Positions 1 to 7,482 of a DNA stretch of 34,518 bases are shown piece after piece. The translations under genes and the position numbers were made by a program. Below the pieces are notes generated by a model, which saw nothing but the letters and a program-made list of their open reading frames with translations, ran no database searches and was not told the DNA's origin. This DNA comes from UBA11891 sp965658355 (lineage in GTDB: Bacteria > Bacteroidota > Bacteroidia > Flavobacteriales > Flavobacteriaceae). Numbering within the stretch: position 1 is the first letter of the stretch; every line of letters starts with the position of its first letter. The stretch spans positions 1 to 34,518 of the forward strand of contig CBFHRX010000019.1 in NCBI GenBank assembly GCA_965658355.1, written 5' to 3'.

Positions 1-589
1 TATAACAAAAAGAGCCATCTGAAAAAACAGCGGAATTAAGAGCCGCAAAATAGTTGTCTTTCGGCGGTACTACTGAACCTATGTATTGGCGTACCAATTC
101 AGGATGCTCTTGTATGGCTTCTGAAATGGAACAAAAAATAATTCCTTTTTTCGCTAAAGTATCTTTAAAGGTGGTCGCTACGGACACAGAGTCCATTACG
201 ATATCAACGGCAACACCTGCTAACTTCTTTTGCTCATCTACAGAGATCCCCAATTTATTGAAGGTCTCCAATAACTCAGGATCTACCTCGTCAAGGCTTT
301 CGTATTTGTCTTTCTTTTTAGGAGCTGAATAATAGGAGATCGCCTGATAATCTGGCTTTTCATAGATGACATTGGGCCAATCGGGCTCTTCCATATCTTG
401 CCAAATTCGAAAGGCTTCGAGCCGCCATTGCGTCATCCACTCAGGTTCCTCTTTTTTTTCTGAAATTTTTCGTACGATATCTTCATTAAGACCTACTGGA
501 AAAGTCTCGGCTTCAATATCGGTATAGAAGCCATACTCGTACTCTTTATTCTCCAGCTCTTTCTTTAATTCCTCTTCCGTGTACGCCAT
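1..589 (-). CDS. sufB: SufB, Fe-S cluster assembly scaffold (partial, N-terminal part)
   Basis: The reading frame starts at an ATG (589 to 587) and stays open to the window edge, so only about 196 N-terminal residues are present. The translation MAYTEEELKKELENKEYEYG and later segments EPEWMTQWRLEAFRIW, PDYQAISYYSAPKK and the run VPPKDNYFAALNSAVFSDG are typical of SufB. SufB is the cytoplasmic scaffold on which the SufBCD complex builds iron-sulfur clusters. It begins 11 bases after the sufA stop codon, in the usual flavobacterial order sufA-sufB, so sufC, sufD and sufS are expected beyond the left edge. No Shine-Dalgarno sequence is visible, only an A-rich stretch before the ATG. Confidence 0.93.
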   Translation of the reverse strand, partial: MAYTEEELKKELENKEYEYGFYTDIEAETFPVGLNEDIVRKISEKKEEPEWMTQWRLEAFRIWQDMEEPDWPNVIYEKPDYQAISYYSAPKKKDKYESLDEVDPELLETFNKLGISVDEQKKLAGVAVDIVMDSVSVATTFKDTLAKKGIIFCSISEAIQEHPELVRQYIGSVVPPKDNYFAALNSAVFSDGSFCY

Positions 590-600
590 TCTTCTTTTTT

Positions 601-930
601 TTAAAGTGAAAAACTTTCTCCACAACCACAAGTCCTTTGGGCATTTGGATTGTTAAATACAAATCCTTTGCCATTCAAGCCTCCTGAATACTCTAGGGTA
701 GTCCCAATGAGATAGAGTAAGCTTTTTTTATCTACAACTATTTGAACCTCGTTATCTTCAAAGGTTTTATCATCTGCTGCTTTTTCAGTGTCAAAGTGAA
801 GATCATATGACAGGCCAGAACAGCCACCACTTTTAACACCAACACGCACAAAAGCCTCAGTAGGATTGAAGCCCTCCTCCTGCATTAGAGAAGCTACTTT
901 TGATTTTGCAGATTCAGCAACTTTAATCAT
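601..930 (-). CDS. sufA: HesB/IscA-family Fe-S carrier protein (SufA-like)
   Basis: This 109-residue protein has the normal length of A-type Fe-S carriers. The three conserved cysteines are visible: one in the segment VKSGGCSGLSYDL and two in the C-terminal TCGCGESFSL. A-type carriers take clusters from the Suf scaffold and pass them to target apoproteins in the cytoplasm. It is the first gene of the suf operon here, lying 11 bases before sufB. A promoter element matching TAnnTTTG lies 27 bases upstream of the ATG. Whether to call it SufA, IscA or ErpA cannot be settled from sequence alone; the suf context favours SufA. Confidence 0.93.
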   Translation of the reverse strand: MIKVAESAKSKVASLMQEEGFNPTEAFVRVGVKSGGCSGLSYDLHFDTEKAADDKTFEDNEVQIVVDKKSLLYLIGTTLEYSGGLNGKGFVFNNPNAQRTCGCGESFSL

Positions 931-957
931 AGGATGTTAGCAACATTTTAATTTCTA

Positions 958-965
958 CAAATATA
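958..965 (-). promoter_or_regulatory. Promoter -7 element of the suf operon
   Basis: On the minus strand the sequence reads TATATTTG, an exact match to the Bacteroidota -7 consensus TAnnTTTG. It is preceded by TTTGTCG, so the local context is TTTGTCGTATATTTG. The same string with one change occurs before the prenyl synthase gene. I find no TTG at the usual 17-23 base distance. A leader of about 20-25 bases before sufA would follow. Confidence 0.6.
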
Positions 966-1032
966 CGACAAACTCGCCTATTTAATGATACATACCATCG
1001 CTTTAACAGATAGGAAAATAAAGGTTTTCTAT

Positions 1033-2097
1033 TTAGTTTCCAGGGCCCAGCCCTCGACCAAAATCTTCTTGGTTTAGTGCCCGCAGAAAAGCTATCAAAT
1101 CCGTTTTCTCCTTTGCTGTGAGTTGCACGCCTCCTTGATTGACTTTTTTCATCAACGGATCTATAGTGGCTGAGGGCTTCAAGCCCTCGCTATAGTGATC
1201 TACCACTTGCTCTAGGGTTTCAAATCTACCGTCGTGCATATAAGGGGCTGTGCGACTTAAATTTCGCAAAGAAGGGGTTCTGAATTTCCCATTATCAGCA
1301 GGGTCGCCGCTTATAGCGCCCAAACCTAAGTCTGTAAAAACGGAATCAAGACCGTTGTTATGAAAGGCATTATCAGTCCACAATGGGTTGTTTTCACTCC
1401 CATGACAATGAAAACAATCCCCTTTATCCTCATTCATAAAAACAGCAAATCCGTTGGCTTGTGCTGGCGTCAATGTTCGCTCCCCTTCTAAAAAAGCATC
1501 AAAGGGGGAAGCCCCTGACACGAGGGTTCTTTGAAACTGGGCCAAAGCCTTGGTCACAAGCAAAGAATCAATCTCAGAGGTCCCAAATGAGGCCTCAAAC
1601 AAAGCAGGATATTGCGGGTTGCGTTGCAAGGTCTGAATCACATTGGCCCAGGAATTATTCATTTCAAGTGGATTCGTAACGGGCTCTAGTGCTTGTGATT
1701 CAAGCCCATTTGCTTTTCCATCCCAGTTAAACTGGTCCTCAAAATTCCAAGCCAAATTAAATAGTGGCATCGCATTGCGAATACCTTCCTGCCTCCTAAA
1801 CCCCAAGCTCAATGCCTTACGATCACCAAAGGAATGTTCGGGCAGGTGACAACTTCCACAGGAAAGGCTGCCATCGCCTGAAAGCTGCTTGTCAAAAAAC
1901 AACTTTTCGCCAAGTGCAATGCCTTCTACTGTTAAGGGATTGTCAACAGGGATAAGAGGCGGAATAAGCTTTTCTGAAAATAAACTCGGGATTTCTAGGG
2001 TATAGGGTGTCGGCCCTTCTTCTGTTGCTATTGCTGCTTTTTGACAGCTGCCCAATACGATAAAAACACACACGAAAAAGCCTATCCTTGTTTTCAT
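1033..2097 (-). CDS. Di-heme cytochrome c peroxidase-like lipoprotein, MbnH/MauG type
   Basis: The 354-residue product begins with a lipoprotein signal (lipobox VLGSC, cysteine 18). It carries two c-type heme motifs: CGSCH at about 80-84 and CFHCH at about 228-232. Segments such as RNAMPLFNLAW, EPVTNPLEM, KFRTPSLRNLSRTAPYMHDG are hallmarks of the CcpA/MauG/MbnH superfamily. Classical members reduce peroxide; MauG and MbnH instead use peroxide or oxygen to oxidise tryptophans in a partner protein. The gene starts one base after the stop of an MbnP-like gene, which favours the MbnH role over a free peroxidase. It is the last gene of a four-lipoprotein operon. The mature protein should be tethered in the periplasm or at the outer membrane. 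The MbnH-versus-peroxidase choice is inference from neighbourhood. Confidence 0.85.
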   Translation of the reverse strand: MKTRIGFFVCVFIVLGSCQKAAIATEEGPTPYTLEIPSLFSEKLIPPLIPVDNPLTVEGIALGEKLFFDKQLSGDGSLSCGSCHLPEHSFGDRKALSLGFRRQEGIRNAMPLFNLAWNFEDQFNWDGKANGLESQALEPVTNPLEMNNSWANVIQTLQRNPQYPALFEASFGTSEIDSLLVTKALAQFQRTLVSGASPFDAFLEGERTLTPAQANGFAVFMNEDKGDCFHCHGSENNPLWTDNAFHNNGLDSVFTDLGLGAISGDPADNGKFRTPSLRNLSRTAPYMHDGRFETLEQVVDHYSEGLKPSATIDPLMKKVNQGGVQLTAKEKTDLIAFLRALNQEDFGRGLGPGN

Positions 2098-2098
2098 C

Positions 2099-2860
2099 TT
2101 AGGGAATTACACGCTGTGAAAATACAAACTTTCCATTGGCTGCTAGCTGCAATTGAGCCTCATAGTCTGCCATTATCCCTATCGCTTTTTCATTGAGTTC
2201 CCAGCGATGCGGATTTACAAACCACTCTGCTACATCCATATTGATTTGTAGCTGGATGCTATCAGCGCGAACAGAAATAGGAAAACGCTTTTCAAAGGAG
2301 GTGTCTTTGAATGCCACCTCTGCTGTTTGGGCATTTTTAACGGCCCGTATCGCATGCATATTAAAAGGCTCTACCTCCTCTTGAGGATTCATAAATGTCC
2401 CATCAAGTTGCATGAAATGGTATCCTCCGCCAAGGCTGGCTGGGACATTCCAATTGGCAACATTAAGGTCTGGATAAATCCCTTCTCGATTGGAAGACGC
2501 CTCGAATCCAAATACAAATGCAATCTCCCGAATGGATTCTTTTGCTACCCATGTTTGCAGTTCCATATGCAAACTTTCTTTTTTACTCAGATCTATCAGC
2601 TGATATCCCTTGAGCGGAATTGTACTCCCATCCGATAAAACAAGTTGAATATTGGATAGTAAATACCGCAATCTATTGATGCTTAGGGTTTCACCTGCAG
2701 CATTTTCAAAACGAATATTCCTAAAATCATTTTCTCCAAACGTCTTATTTCCCCAACTATGGGTGAAAAATAACTCAAGAGAAAAAGATGGGGTCTCTTT
2801 TTCCCTTGAACAATTCAAAAAAACACAGCCAAATAGGACCAAAAGAAATCTATTTTTCAC
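2099..2860 (-). CDS. MbnP-like copper-binding lipoprotein
   Basis: This 253-residue protein has a lipoprotein signal with the cysteine at 17 (FLNC, with an unusual asparagine before it). Its body matches my memory of the MbnP-like domain: an N-terminal SLELFFTHSWG, the segment INRLRYLLSNIQLVL, the central NWNVPASLGGGYHFMQLDG, and WFVNPHRWEL near residue 215. In characterised MbnP proteins a tryptophan is oxidised to kynurenine by MbnH, and the product binds copper. The related MopE and CorA proteins bind copper in a similar way. Conserved tryptophans and histidines are present here, but I cannot say which would be modified. The start overlaps the upstream gene by 4 bases and the stop is one base from the MbnH-like start, so the two are almost certainly translated together. 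Confidence 0.82.
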   Translation of the reverse strand: MKNRFLLVLFGCVFLNCSREKETPSFSLELFFTHSWGNKTFGENDFRNIRFENAAGETLSINRLRYLLSNIQLVLSDGSTIPLKGYQLIDLSKKESLHMELQTWVAKESIREIAFVFGFEASSNREGIYPDLNVANWNVPASLGGGYHFMQLDGTFMNPQEEVEPFNMHAIRAVKNAQTAEVAFKDTSFEKRFPISVRADSIQLQINMDVAEWFVNPHRWELNEKAIGIMADYEAQLQLAANGKFVFSQRVIP

Positions 2861-4209
2861 TGCTTGGGATTTACAATAAGTAAGAGGTCGTTGAACCCCT
2901 GATTTTGTGATAGAGCACCATCGCTACTATTGGTTTCGCCGACACTTACCAAGCTTCCATTGGCCAGCTCAGTAACATCGTTTAGGACTTCAATTTGTGA
3001 ACCCCCTATCGTTTGTTGCCATGTTATACGCGCTGCATTTTGACTGAGCACCAAGGTCCAGGCATCGTTCTGCCCGTTGTTTATACTCAAATCTCCGTCT
3101 TTACTTCTAGAATGACCACCCACTAACCATTGCTGATTGGAAAGAGGGAATACAGCCCGCCCCGCATCAAAATTACTACCTCCAAAATTATGCTCTTCCA
3201 GCAATTCGCCATTAGGCGATAGTGTCCAAAACCATAGGTCAGCACCTCCTCGATTGGTCACCTTTGTGTGACCAGTGCTCCGGCTGTCCCCTACTACCAA
3301 GGCAGACCCATCCGGTTTGAAAACGAGATCATAGGCTGCATCAATTTGTGCACCCCCTAAAGTGCGCTCCCAAATCTTATTTCCTGTTTCATCCAGTCTC
3401 ACGACCCAAGCATCATAACTTCCCAGATTTTGTGAAATATCGGTATCGGTGCTGTCTGTGGTTCCCACTATCCAATAGCCTCCTTCTTTGTCTTCAGCAA
3501 CTCCGTAAGGGGTATCTGATTGAAGTCCTCCAAAATAATTACGCCATTGTAGAGCGCCTTGTGAGTCCACTTTAAGCACCCAAAAATCGCCCCCAGCATG
3601 TTTGCCCATTTGATTACCCAAACCTTTTGAAGCCGTTACATCCAATACCCCGACTATCAGATACCCACCCTCAGAAGTTGCGAGTAGCTGAGTGCCATAA
3701 TCGGAACCTGCATAGCCAAATGTTTTATTCCAAAGCAATGCGCCTTCTTCATCAACCGCTATCAACCCCACATTAACACTTGATTCTCCATCAATTACAG
3801 ATTCAGAAGACCCTAGCATTACAAAACCTCCTTCGGGTCTAAGCACCAAATCGGTCCCCCGATCGTCTCCCAATCCTCCGTATGTTTTGTGCCATAACAG
3901 CCCTCCCTTTTCATCAAAACGCAAGAGCCAATAATCAAAACTGTTATTGCTTTTTTCAAGCAACACTCCATCCTCACTTTGGGTGTGCCCCAAAACGGCA
4001 AATCCCCCCTCAGATGTAGCTACTACTGCTTGTGCGGAATCATTTAAAGAGCCCCCATAGCTGCTTACATCGGCGGCAGCGGAGAGCCATTGAAGGCCTG
4101 TGGTTTCGGCTTCTTTTTCACAGCTGTAAAAGAGCATACAAAAGAGGGCTCCACCCATAAAATGTCTTGCTTTTAAAACAGGAAAACCACTTCTAAAAGG
4201 ATCTTTCAT
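2857..4209 (-). CDS. Seven-repeat beta-propeller-like lipoprotein
   Basis: The 450-residue product has a lipoprotein signal (FYSCEKEAE) followed by seven repeats of about 55-60 residues. Each repeat runs roughly GG-x-xD, then EGG-x-x-x-x-G, a loop ending in a pattern like YDAW or FDYW, then G-x-x-x-W before the next GG. Clear repeat starts are GGSLNDSAQ, GGLGDDRGT, GYAGSDYGT, GGLQSDTPY, GGAQIDAAY, GGSNFDAGR and GGSQIEVLN. Seven units suggest a closed seven-bladed propeller, a fold used for binding rather than catalysis. It overlaps the MbnP-like gene by 4 bases and follows the choice-of-anchor-B gene by 16 bases. I do not recognise a named family beyond this repeat type, and no enzyme motif is visible. 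A role in presenting or capturing a ligand for the MbnP/MbnH pair is inference. Confidence 0.7.
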   Translation of the reverse strand: MKDPFRSGFPVLKARHFMGGALFCMLFYSCEKEAETTGLQWLSAAADVSSYGGSLNDSAQAVVATSEGGFAVLGHTQSEDGVLLEKSNNSFDYWLLRFDEKGGLLWHKTYGGLGDDRGTDLVLRPEGGFVMLGSSESVIDGESSVNVGLIAVDEEGALLWNKTFGYAGSDYGTQLLATSEGGYLIVGVLDVTASKGLGNQMGKHAGGDFWVLKVDSQGALQWRNYFGGLQSDTPYGVAEDKEGGYWIVGTTDSTDTDISQNLGSYDAWVVRLDETGNKIWERTLGGAQIDAAYDLVFKPDGSALVVGDSRSTGHTKVTNRGGADLWFWTLSPNGELLEEHNFGGSNFDAGRAVFPLSNQQWLVGGHSRSKDGDLSINNGQNDAWTLVLSQNAARITWQQTIGGSQIEVLNDVTELANGSLVSVGETNSSDGALSQNQGFNDLLLIVNPKQ

Positions 4210-4225
4210 AACAGTTGCCTTACTC

Positions 4226-5494
4226 CTAATTTTCGCTTTGTTTTACAAGATAAAAGCCGCTATTAATGTCATTAATCGCGATAATCCCACTTTCAAAAAA
4301 AGGATATACATTCCAAACCCCCTCAAAAGCAGTTTGATCGTTAGCCGTAAAGGTGTCAAAAAAACCAATTTCTCCCATTCTGTTATTTTCGATACTTGCC
4401 ACATCAATAATTCTTAAGCCTGCCGTATAATTGGCCAAATAATAAAGCCCTTCTTTATAATAGCCGTTGTGGTCTATCGCTTCGGTTGGCCCTCGGTACA
4501 CATGATGCAATACCCCTTGATTGAGATCTGTCACATCGAAAACCAATGTTCGGGTACGACCTCCAAATCTAATCTCATCCACTTCATCTCCTAGAAAAAT
4601 ATAGCGATGGTCTTCAGAGATCCAATTTTGGTGGGTATAGCCTGGGCTTCCATACCGAATAGCGTCCAACAGAATGGGGGTTTCTTTATCGGTTACATCA
4701 AGGATAACCAAATCATTGTAGGATTCCGCATCACTATGCGAACCCAAGTATATTTCTTTGCCTTGATAGGCTTCATCAGGGCCTTGATAACTGATGATTT
4801 GAGCATCATGGGCATAGCCATTAAAGCGATAACCCCCTACTCGTTGTGGGTTTTTAGGATCCGATAAATCAAAGAATACGGGGCCTCCGTTTTCAAGTTG
4901 GGATCCCAAAACATAGGCAAAACCTGTTTCTTCATTAATGGCGATATTATGGGCATTCCCAATACTGGTAGTACGAGAATCAGCGGTAAAAGTTTGCCCT
5001 GTTTCTGTTGCCGTACGAAGTCGTGTTAAATCAAATACTTGCAAGCCGTGTTGTGGGGCTTCGCTCACAATATAAGCGTGATTTTGATACACTTTGATAT
5101 CCCGCCAGTCACTAGCATCTGTTGCCGTAGGAAGCTTGCCTAGATACACGGGGGTTTCCGGCTGACTTATGTCCACAAAAGCAGTTCCGTTATCCAATCC
5201 TACCAGTGCGTATTCTTTCCCCGTTTCAGGGTCGGTCCATCCCCAATTATCATTCCCACTCTCCGCTTCAAGGAGATTCAAATCCAAATGTGCATACAAA
5301 TCAATATTGGAACACGGAAAGGCTCCTGCAAAACCATTTTCACAGGCTGTAAATCCAGAAATAGGAGCCGCTACAGTAGGAGCTTCCGAATAGGAATCCG
5401 TAGCAGGAATAGGGGCAGCCCCCAATTCTTCTTCTTGAGAACAGGATATGAGGCTAAAAACACCTAAAAGGAATGATAGATTCTGAATTTTCAT
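4226..5494 (-). CDS. Choice-of-anchor B family lipoprotein (LVIVD-like repeats)
   Basis: The 422-residue protein starts with a lipoprotein signal (LISCSQEEE, cysteine 18). The segments ACENGFAGAFPCSNIDLYAH, NDNWGWTDPETGKEYALVGL, GTAFVDISQPETPVYLG and IKVYQNHAYIVSEAPQHGLQ are characteristic of the choice-of-anchor B family. These proteins are secreted or surface propellers of unknown biochemical role. The two cysteines at ACENGFAGAFPC may form a disulfide. Acidic residues directly follow the lipid-anchored cysteine (C-S-Q-E-E-E), which resembles surface-export signals described in other Bacteroidota. It is the first gene of the four-lipoprotein operon and is transcribed divergently from thiL, with only 51 bases between the two starts. 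Confidence 0.85.
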   Translation of the reverse strand: MKIQNLSFLLGVFSLISCSQEEELGAAPIPATDSYSEAPTVAAPISGFTACENGFAGAFPCSNIDLYAHLDLNLLEAESGNDNWGWTDPETGKEYALVGLDNGTAFVDISQPETPVYLGKLPTATDASDWRDIKVYQNHAYIVSEAPQHGLQVFDLTRLRTATETGQTFTADSRTTSIGNAHNIAINEETGFAYVLGSQLENGGPVFFDLSDPKNPQRVGGYRFNGYAHDAQIISYQGPDEAYQGKEIYLGSHSDAESYNDLVILDVTDKETPILLDAIRYGSPGYTHQNWISEDHRYIFLGDEVDEIRFGGRTRTLVFDVTDLNQGVLHHVYRGPTEAIDHNGYYKEGLYYLANYTAGLRIIDVASIENNRMGEIGFFDTFTANDQTAFEGVWNVYPFFESGIIAINDINSGFYLVKQSEN

Positions 5495-5512
5495 AATCTA
5501 GGGTATTGAGAC

Positions 5513-5520
5513 TAAACTTA
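5513..5520 (-). promoter_or_regulatory. Probable -7 element of the four-lipoprotein operon
   Basis: On the minus strand the sequence is TAAGTTTA, one base off the TAnnTTTG consensus, preceded directly by TTTTTTG. It lies 18 bases before the ATG of the choice-of-anchor-B gene. The divergent thiL promoter element starts only 13 bases away, so the two promoters share this 51-base gap. Confidence 0.35.
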
Positions 5521-5533
5521 CAAAAAAGCGTTC

Positions 5534-5541
5534 TATTTTTG
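5534..5541 (+). promoter_or_regulatory. Promoter -7 element of thiL
   Basis: TATTTTTG matches TAnnTTTG exactly and ends four bases before the thiL ATG. Transcription should begin at or next to the start codon, giving a nearly leaderless message. The only upstream TTG (5506-5508) is 25 bases away, slightly beyond the usual spacing. Confidence 0.6.
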
Positions 5542-5545
5542 CAGC

Positions 5546-6586
5546 ATGCTAGAAGACAAAAGCCCAGCACGAACTTCCTTAGACCAATTGGGGGAATTTC
5601 AATTAATTGACCGCTTAACGCAGTCATTCAAACTTCAAAACAAAAGCTCTAAACTCGGAATAGGCGACGATGCAGCTGTTTGTGATTTTACCGAAAATCA
5701 AACGGTCGTCACTACTGACTTCTTGCTAGAAGGAGTTCATTTTGATTTGTCGTATATGCCCTTAAAACATTTGGGCTATAAAGCGGTGATGGTCAATCTC
5801 TCGGATCTCTATGCGATGAACGCAAAGCCTACTCAAATCACAGTTTCAATAGCCGTCTCCAATCGGTTTACACTAGAAGCACTTGAAGCGTTATACGCAG
5901 GAATTGAATTGGCTTGTCGGAATTACAAAGTAGATCTTATTGGGGGCGATACCACTAGTTCTACTACAGGACTTATACTCTCCATTACAGCCTTGGGAGA
6001 AGCTGCTGAAGATAAAATTGTGACGCGCAAAGGGGCGCAAGCAAACGATTTACTGGTAGTAAGTGGGGATTTAGGGGGTGCCTATGCCGGGCTTCAAATC
6101 TTAGAAAGAGAAAAAGCCGTTTTTAAAGTCAACCCACAATCGCAACCCGACCTTTCCCCTTACTCTTATAGCGTAGAAAGACAACTAAAGCCAGAAGCCC
6201 GTAAAGATGTTTTTGAATTACTTCAAGAATGGGAGCTAGTTCCAAATGCCATGATAGATATTAGTGATGGTTTGTCTTCTGAAATACTTCACTTGTGTAA
6301 ACACAGCCAACTGGGGTGTCATGTATACGAAGAAAAACTTCCTATTGACCCTGAGGTTATCCGTATTTGCGAAGAATTCAAATTAAACAGTACGACGGCT
6401 GTACTCAATGGTGGTGAAGACTATGAATTGTTAATGGCAGTCCCTCAATCGGCTTTTGAAAAAGTAAAAAACCACCCCTGGCTCACCATCATAGGGCACT
6501 TTACAGAAAAACAATCAGGAGGTCATATGATAAACGGACTGGGGCAGGCCATCCCACTCGAAGCACAAGGTTGGCAAGCCTTTTAA
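5546..6586 (+). CDS. thiL: Thiamine-monophosphate kinase
   Basis: ThiL phosphorylates thiamine monophosphate to thiamine diphosphate with ATP, the last step of cofactor synthesis in the cytoplasm. The 346-residue length fits the family. Visible motifs include GIGDDAAV (about 38-45), TTDFLLEGVHFDLSYM, AVMVNLSDLYAMNAKP, LIGGDTTSS, VVSGDLGGAYAGL, DISDGLSSEI and NGGEDYELLM, which together build the aspartate-rich Mg-nucleotide site of the PurM-like fold. The gene runs divergent from the lipoprotein operon and convergent with the ZIP gene, with 6 bases between the two stops. It has its own promoter element just before the ATG and appears monocistronic. Confidence 0.95.
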   Translation: MLEDKSPARTSLDQLGEFQLIDRLTQSFKLQNKSSKLGIGDDAAVCDFTENQTVVTTDFLLEGVHFDLSYMPLKHLGYKAVMVNLSDLYAMNAKPTQITVSIAVSNRFTLEALEALYAGIELACRNYKVDLIGGDTTSSTTGLILSITALGEAAEDKIVTRKGAQANDLLVVSGDLGGAYAGLQILEREKAVFKVNPQSQPDLSPYSYSVERQLKPEARKDVFELLQEWELVPNAMIDISDGLSSEILHLCKHSQLGCHVYEEKLPIDPEVIRICEEFKLNSTTAVLNGGEDYELLMAVPQSAFEKVKNHPWLTIIGHFTEKQSGGHMINGLGQAIPLEAQGWQAF

Positions 6587-6592
6587 AAAAGA

Positions 6593-7408
6593 CTAGCCCA
6601 AAGCAACATCTAAGGTCATCATCACAACAAAGCCTCCGATAAAACCAAGCGTCGCTATGTCTGTGTATTTGTCTAACTGAGTTTCGGGGATTACTTCTTC
6701 CACTACCACAAAAATCATAGCCCCTGCGGCAAAAGCAAGAGCATAGGGTAAAATAGGTATGAAGAAGGTAACTGCTACGGCGCCAATAACGGCGGCGATG
6801 GGTTCTACTACAGCAGACAATTGACCGTACCAAAAACTTTTAAACCGACTCAATCCCTGACGGCGTAAGGGCATGGAAACGGCAATCCCTTCTGGGAAGT
6901 TTTGAATTCCTATTCCCAAAGCGAGTATGACAGCACCTGTTATAGAGGCTTCTGGAATCCCAGCGGCTACTCCCCCAAACAGAACACCTACTGCCAGTCC
7001 TTCTGGGATATTGTGCAAGGTGATGGCCAGCACCAGTAAGGTCGTTCGATGCCAGGGAGTTTTGATCCCTTCACTTTCTTTGAAGTTAATGTGTATGTGC
7101 GGTAAGATCTTATCCAAACCAAAAATAAACAAGGCCCCCAGTGTAAATCCTACTGCGGCAGGAATTACCTTAACAAAACCCTCACCTGGGCTCATTTCAA
7201 TTCCAGGTGCCAGTAAACTCCAAAAACTGGCGGCTACCATGACGCCTCCAGTAAATCCGAGCATCCCATCCAAAACTATCCGATTCATTTTAGGAAATAA
7301 AAAAACAAACGAAGCTCCTAAAGCTGTTAGGCCCCACGTAAAAAGTGTCGCGTAAAAGGCTCCTAAAATAGGGGAGGTGTTTCTGAAAAATTCAAATACG
7401 GTTTCCAT
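6593..7408 (-). CDS. ZIP-family divalent metal transporter
   Basis: The 271-residue protein is almost entirely hydrophobic, with about eight predicted membrane segments. The two ZIP signature helices are clear: HNIPEGLAVGV (about 133-143) and QNFPEGIAVSMPL (about 169-181), whose histidine, asparagine, glutamine and glutamates line the metal site. A cytoplasmic-type loop contains HIH in ILPHIHINF. ZIP proteins move zinc, iron or manganese into the cytoplasm; the length and helix order resemble the GufA/ZupT group. Substrate cannot be read from the sequence. The stop lies 6 bases from the thiL stop and no partner gene adjoins it, so it is probably a single-gene unit divergent from the lycopene cyclase gene. 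Confidence 0.9.
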   Translation of the reverse strand: METVFEFFRNTSPILGAFYATLFTWGLTALGASFVFLFPKMNRIVLDGMLGFTGGVMVAASFWSLLAPGIEMSPGEGFVKVIPAAVGFTLGALFIFGLDKILPHIHINFKESEGIKTPWHRTTLLVLAITLHNIPEGLAVGVLFGGVAAGIPEASITGAVILALGIGIQNFPEGIAVSMPLRRQGLSRFKSFWYGQLSAVVEPIAAVIGAVAVTFFIPILPYALAFAAGAMIFVVVEEVIPETQLDKYTDIATLGFIGGFVVMMTLDVALG

Positions 7409-7464
7409 TCAATAGTTTTGGTGCAGTAAAAATATAAAATAAGGAGGGATTCAAGCTATTTCGC

Positions 7465-7472
7465 TACTTTTG
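7465..7472 (+). promoter_or_regulatory. Promoter -7 element of the lycopene cyclase gene
   Basis: TACTTTTG matches TAnnTTTG exactly and ends 10 bases before the ATG at 7483. No TTG is present at the normal upstream spacing. Confidence 0.5.
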
Positions 7473-7482
7473 AAATGTTGAA

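Noticed and set aside
1005..1032. A/T-rich imperfect hairpin after the MbnH-like gene
   Set aside because: The arms (ATAGGAAAA and TTTTCTAT) need a bulge and have no G/C core or clear T-run on the minus strand, so it is too weak to call a terminator.
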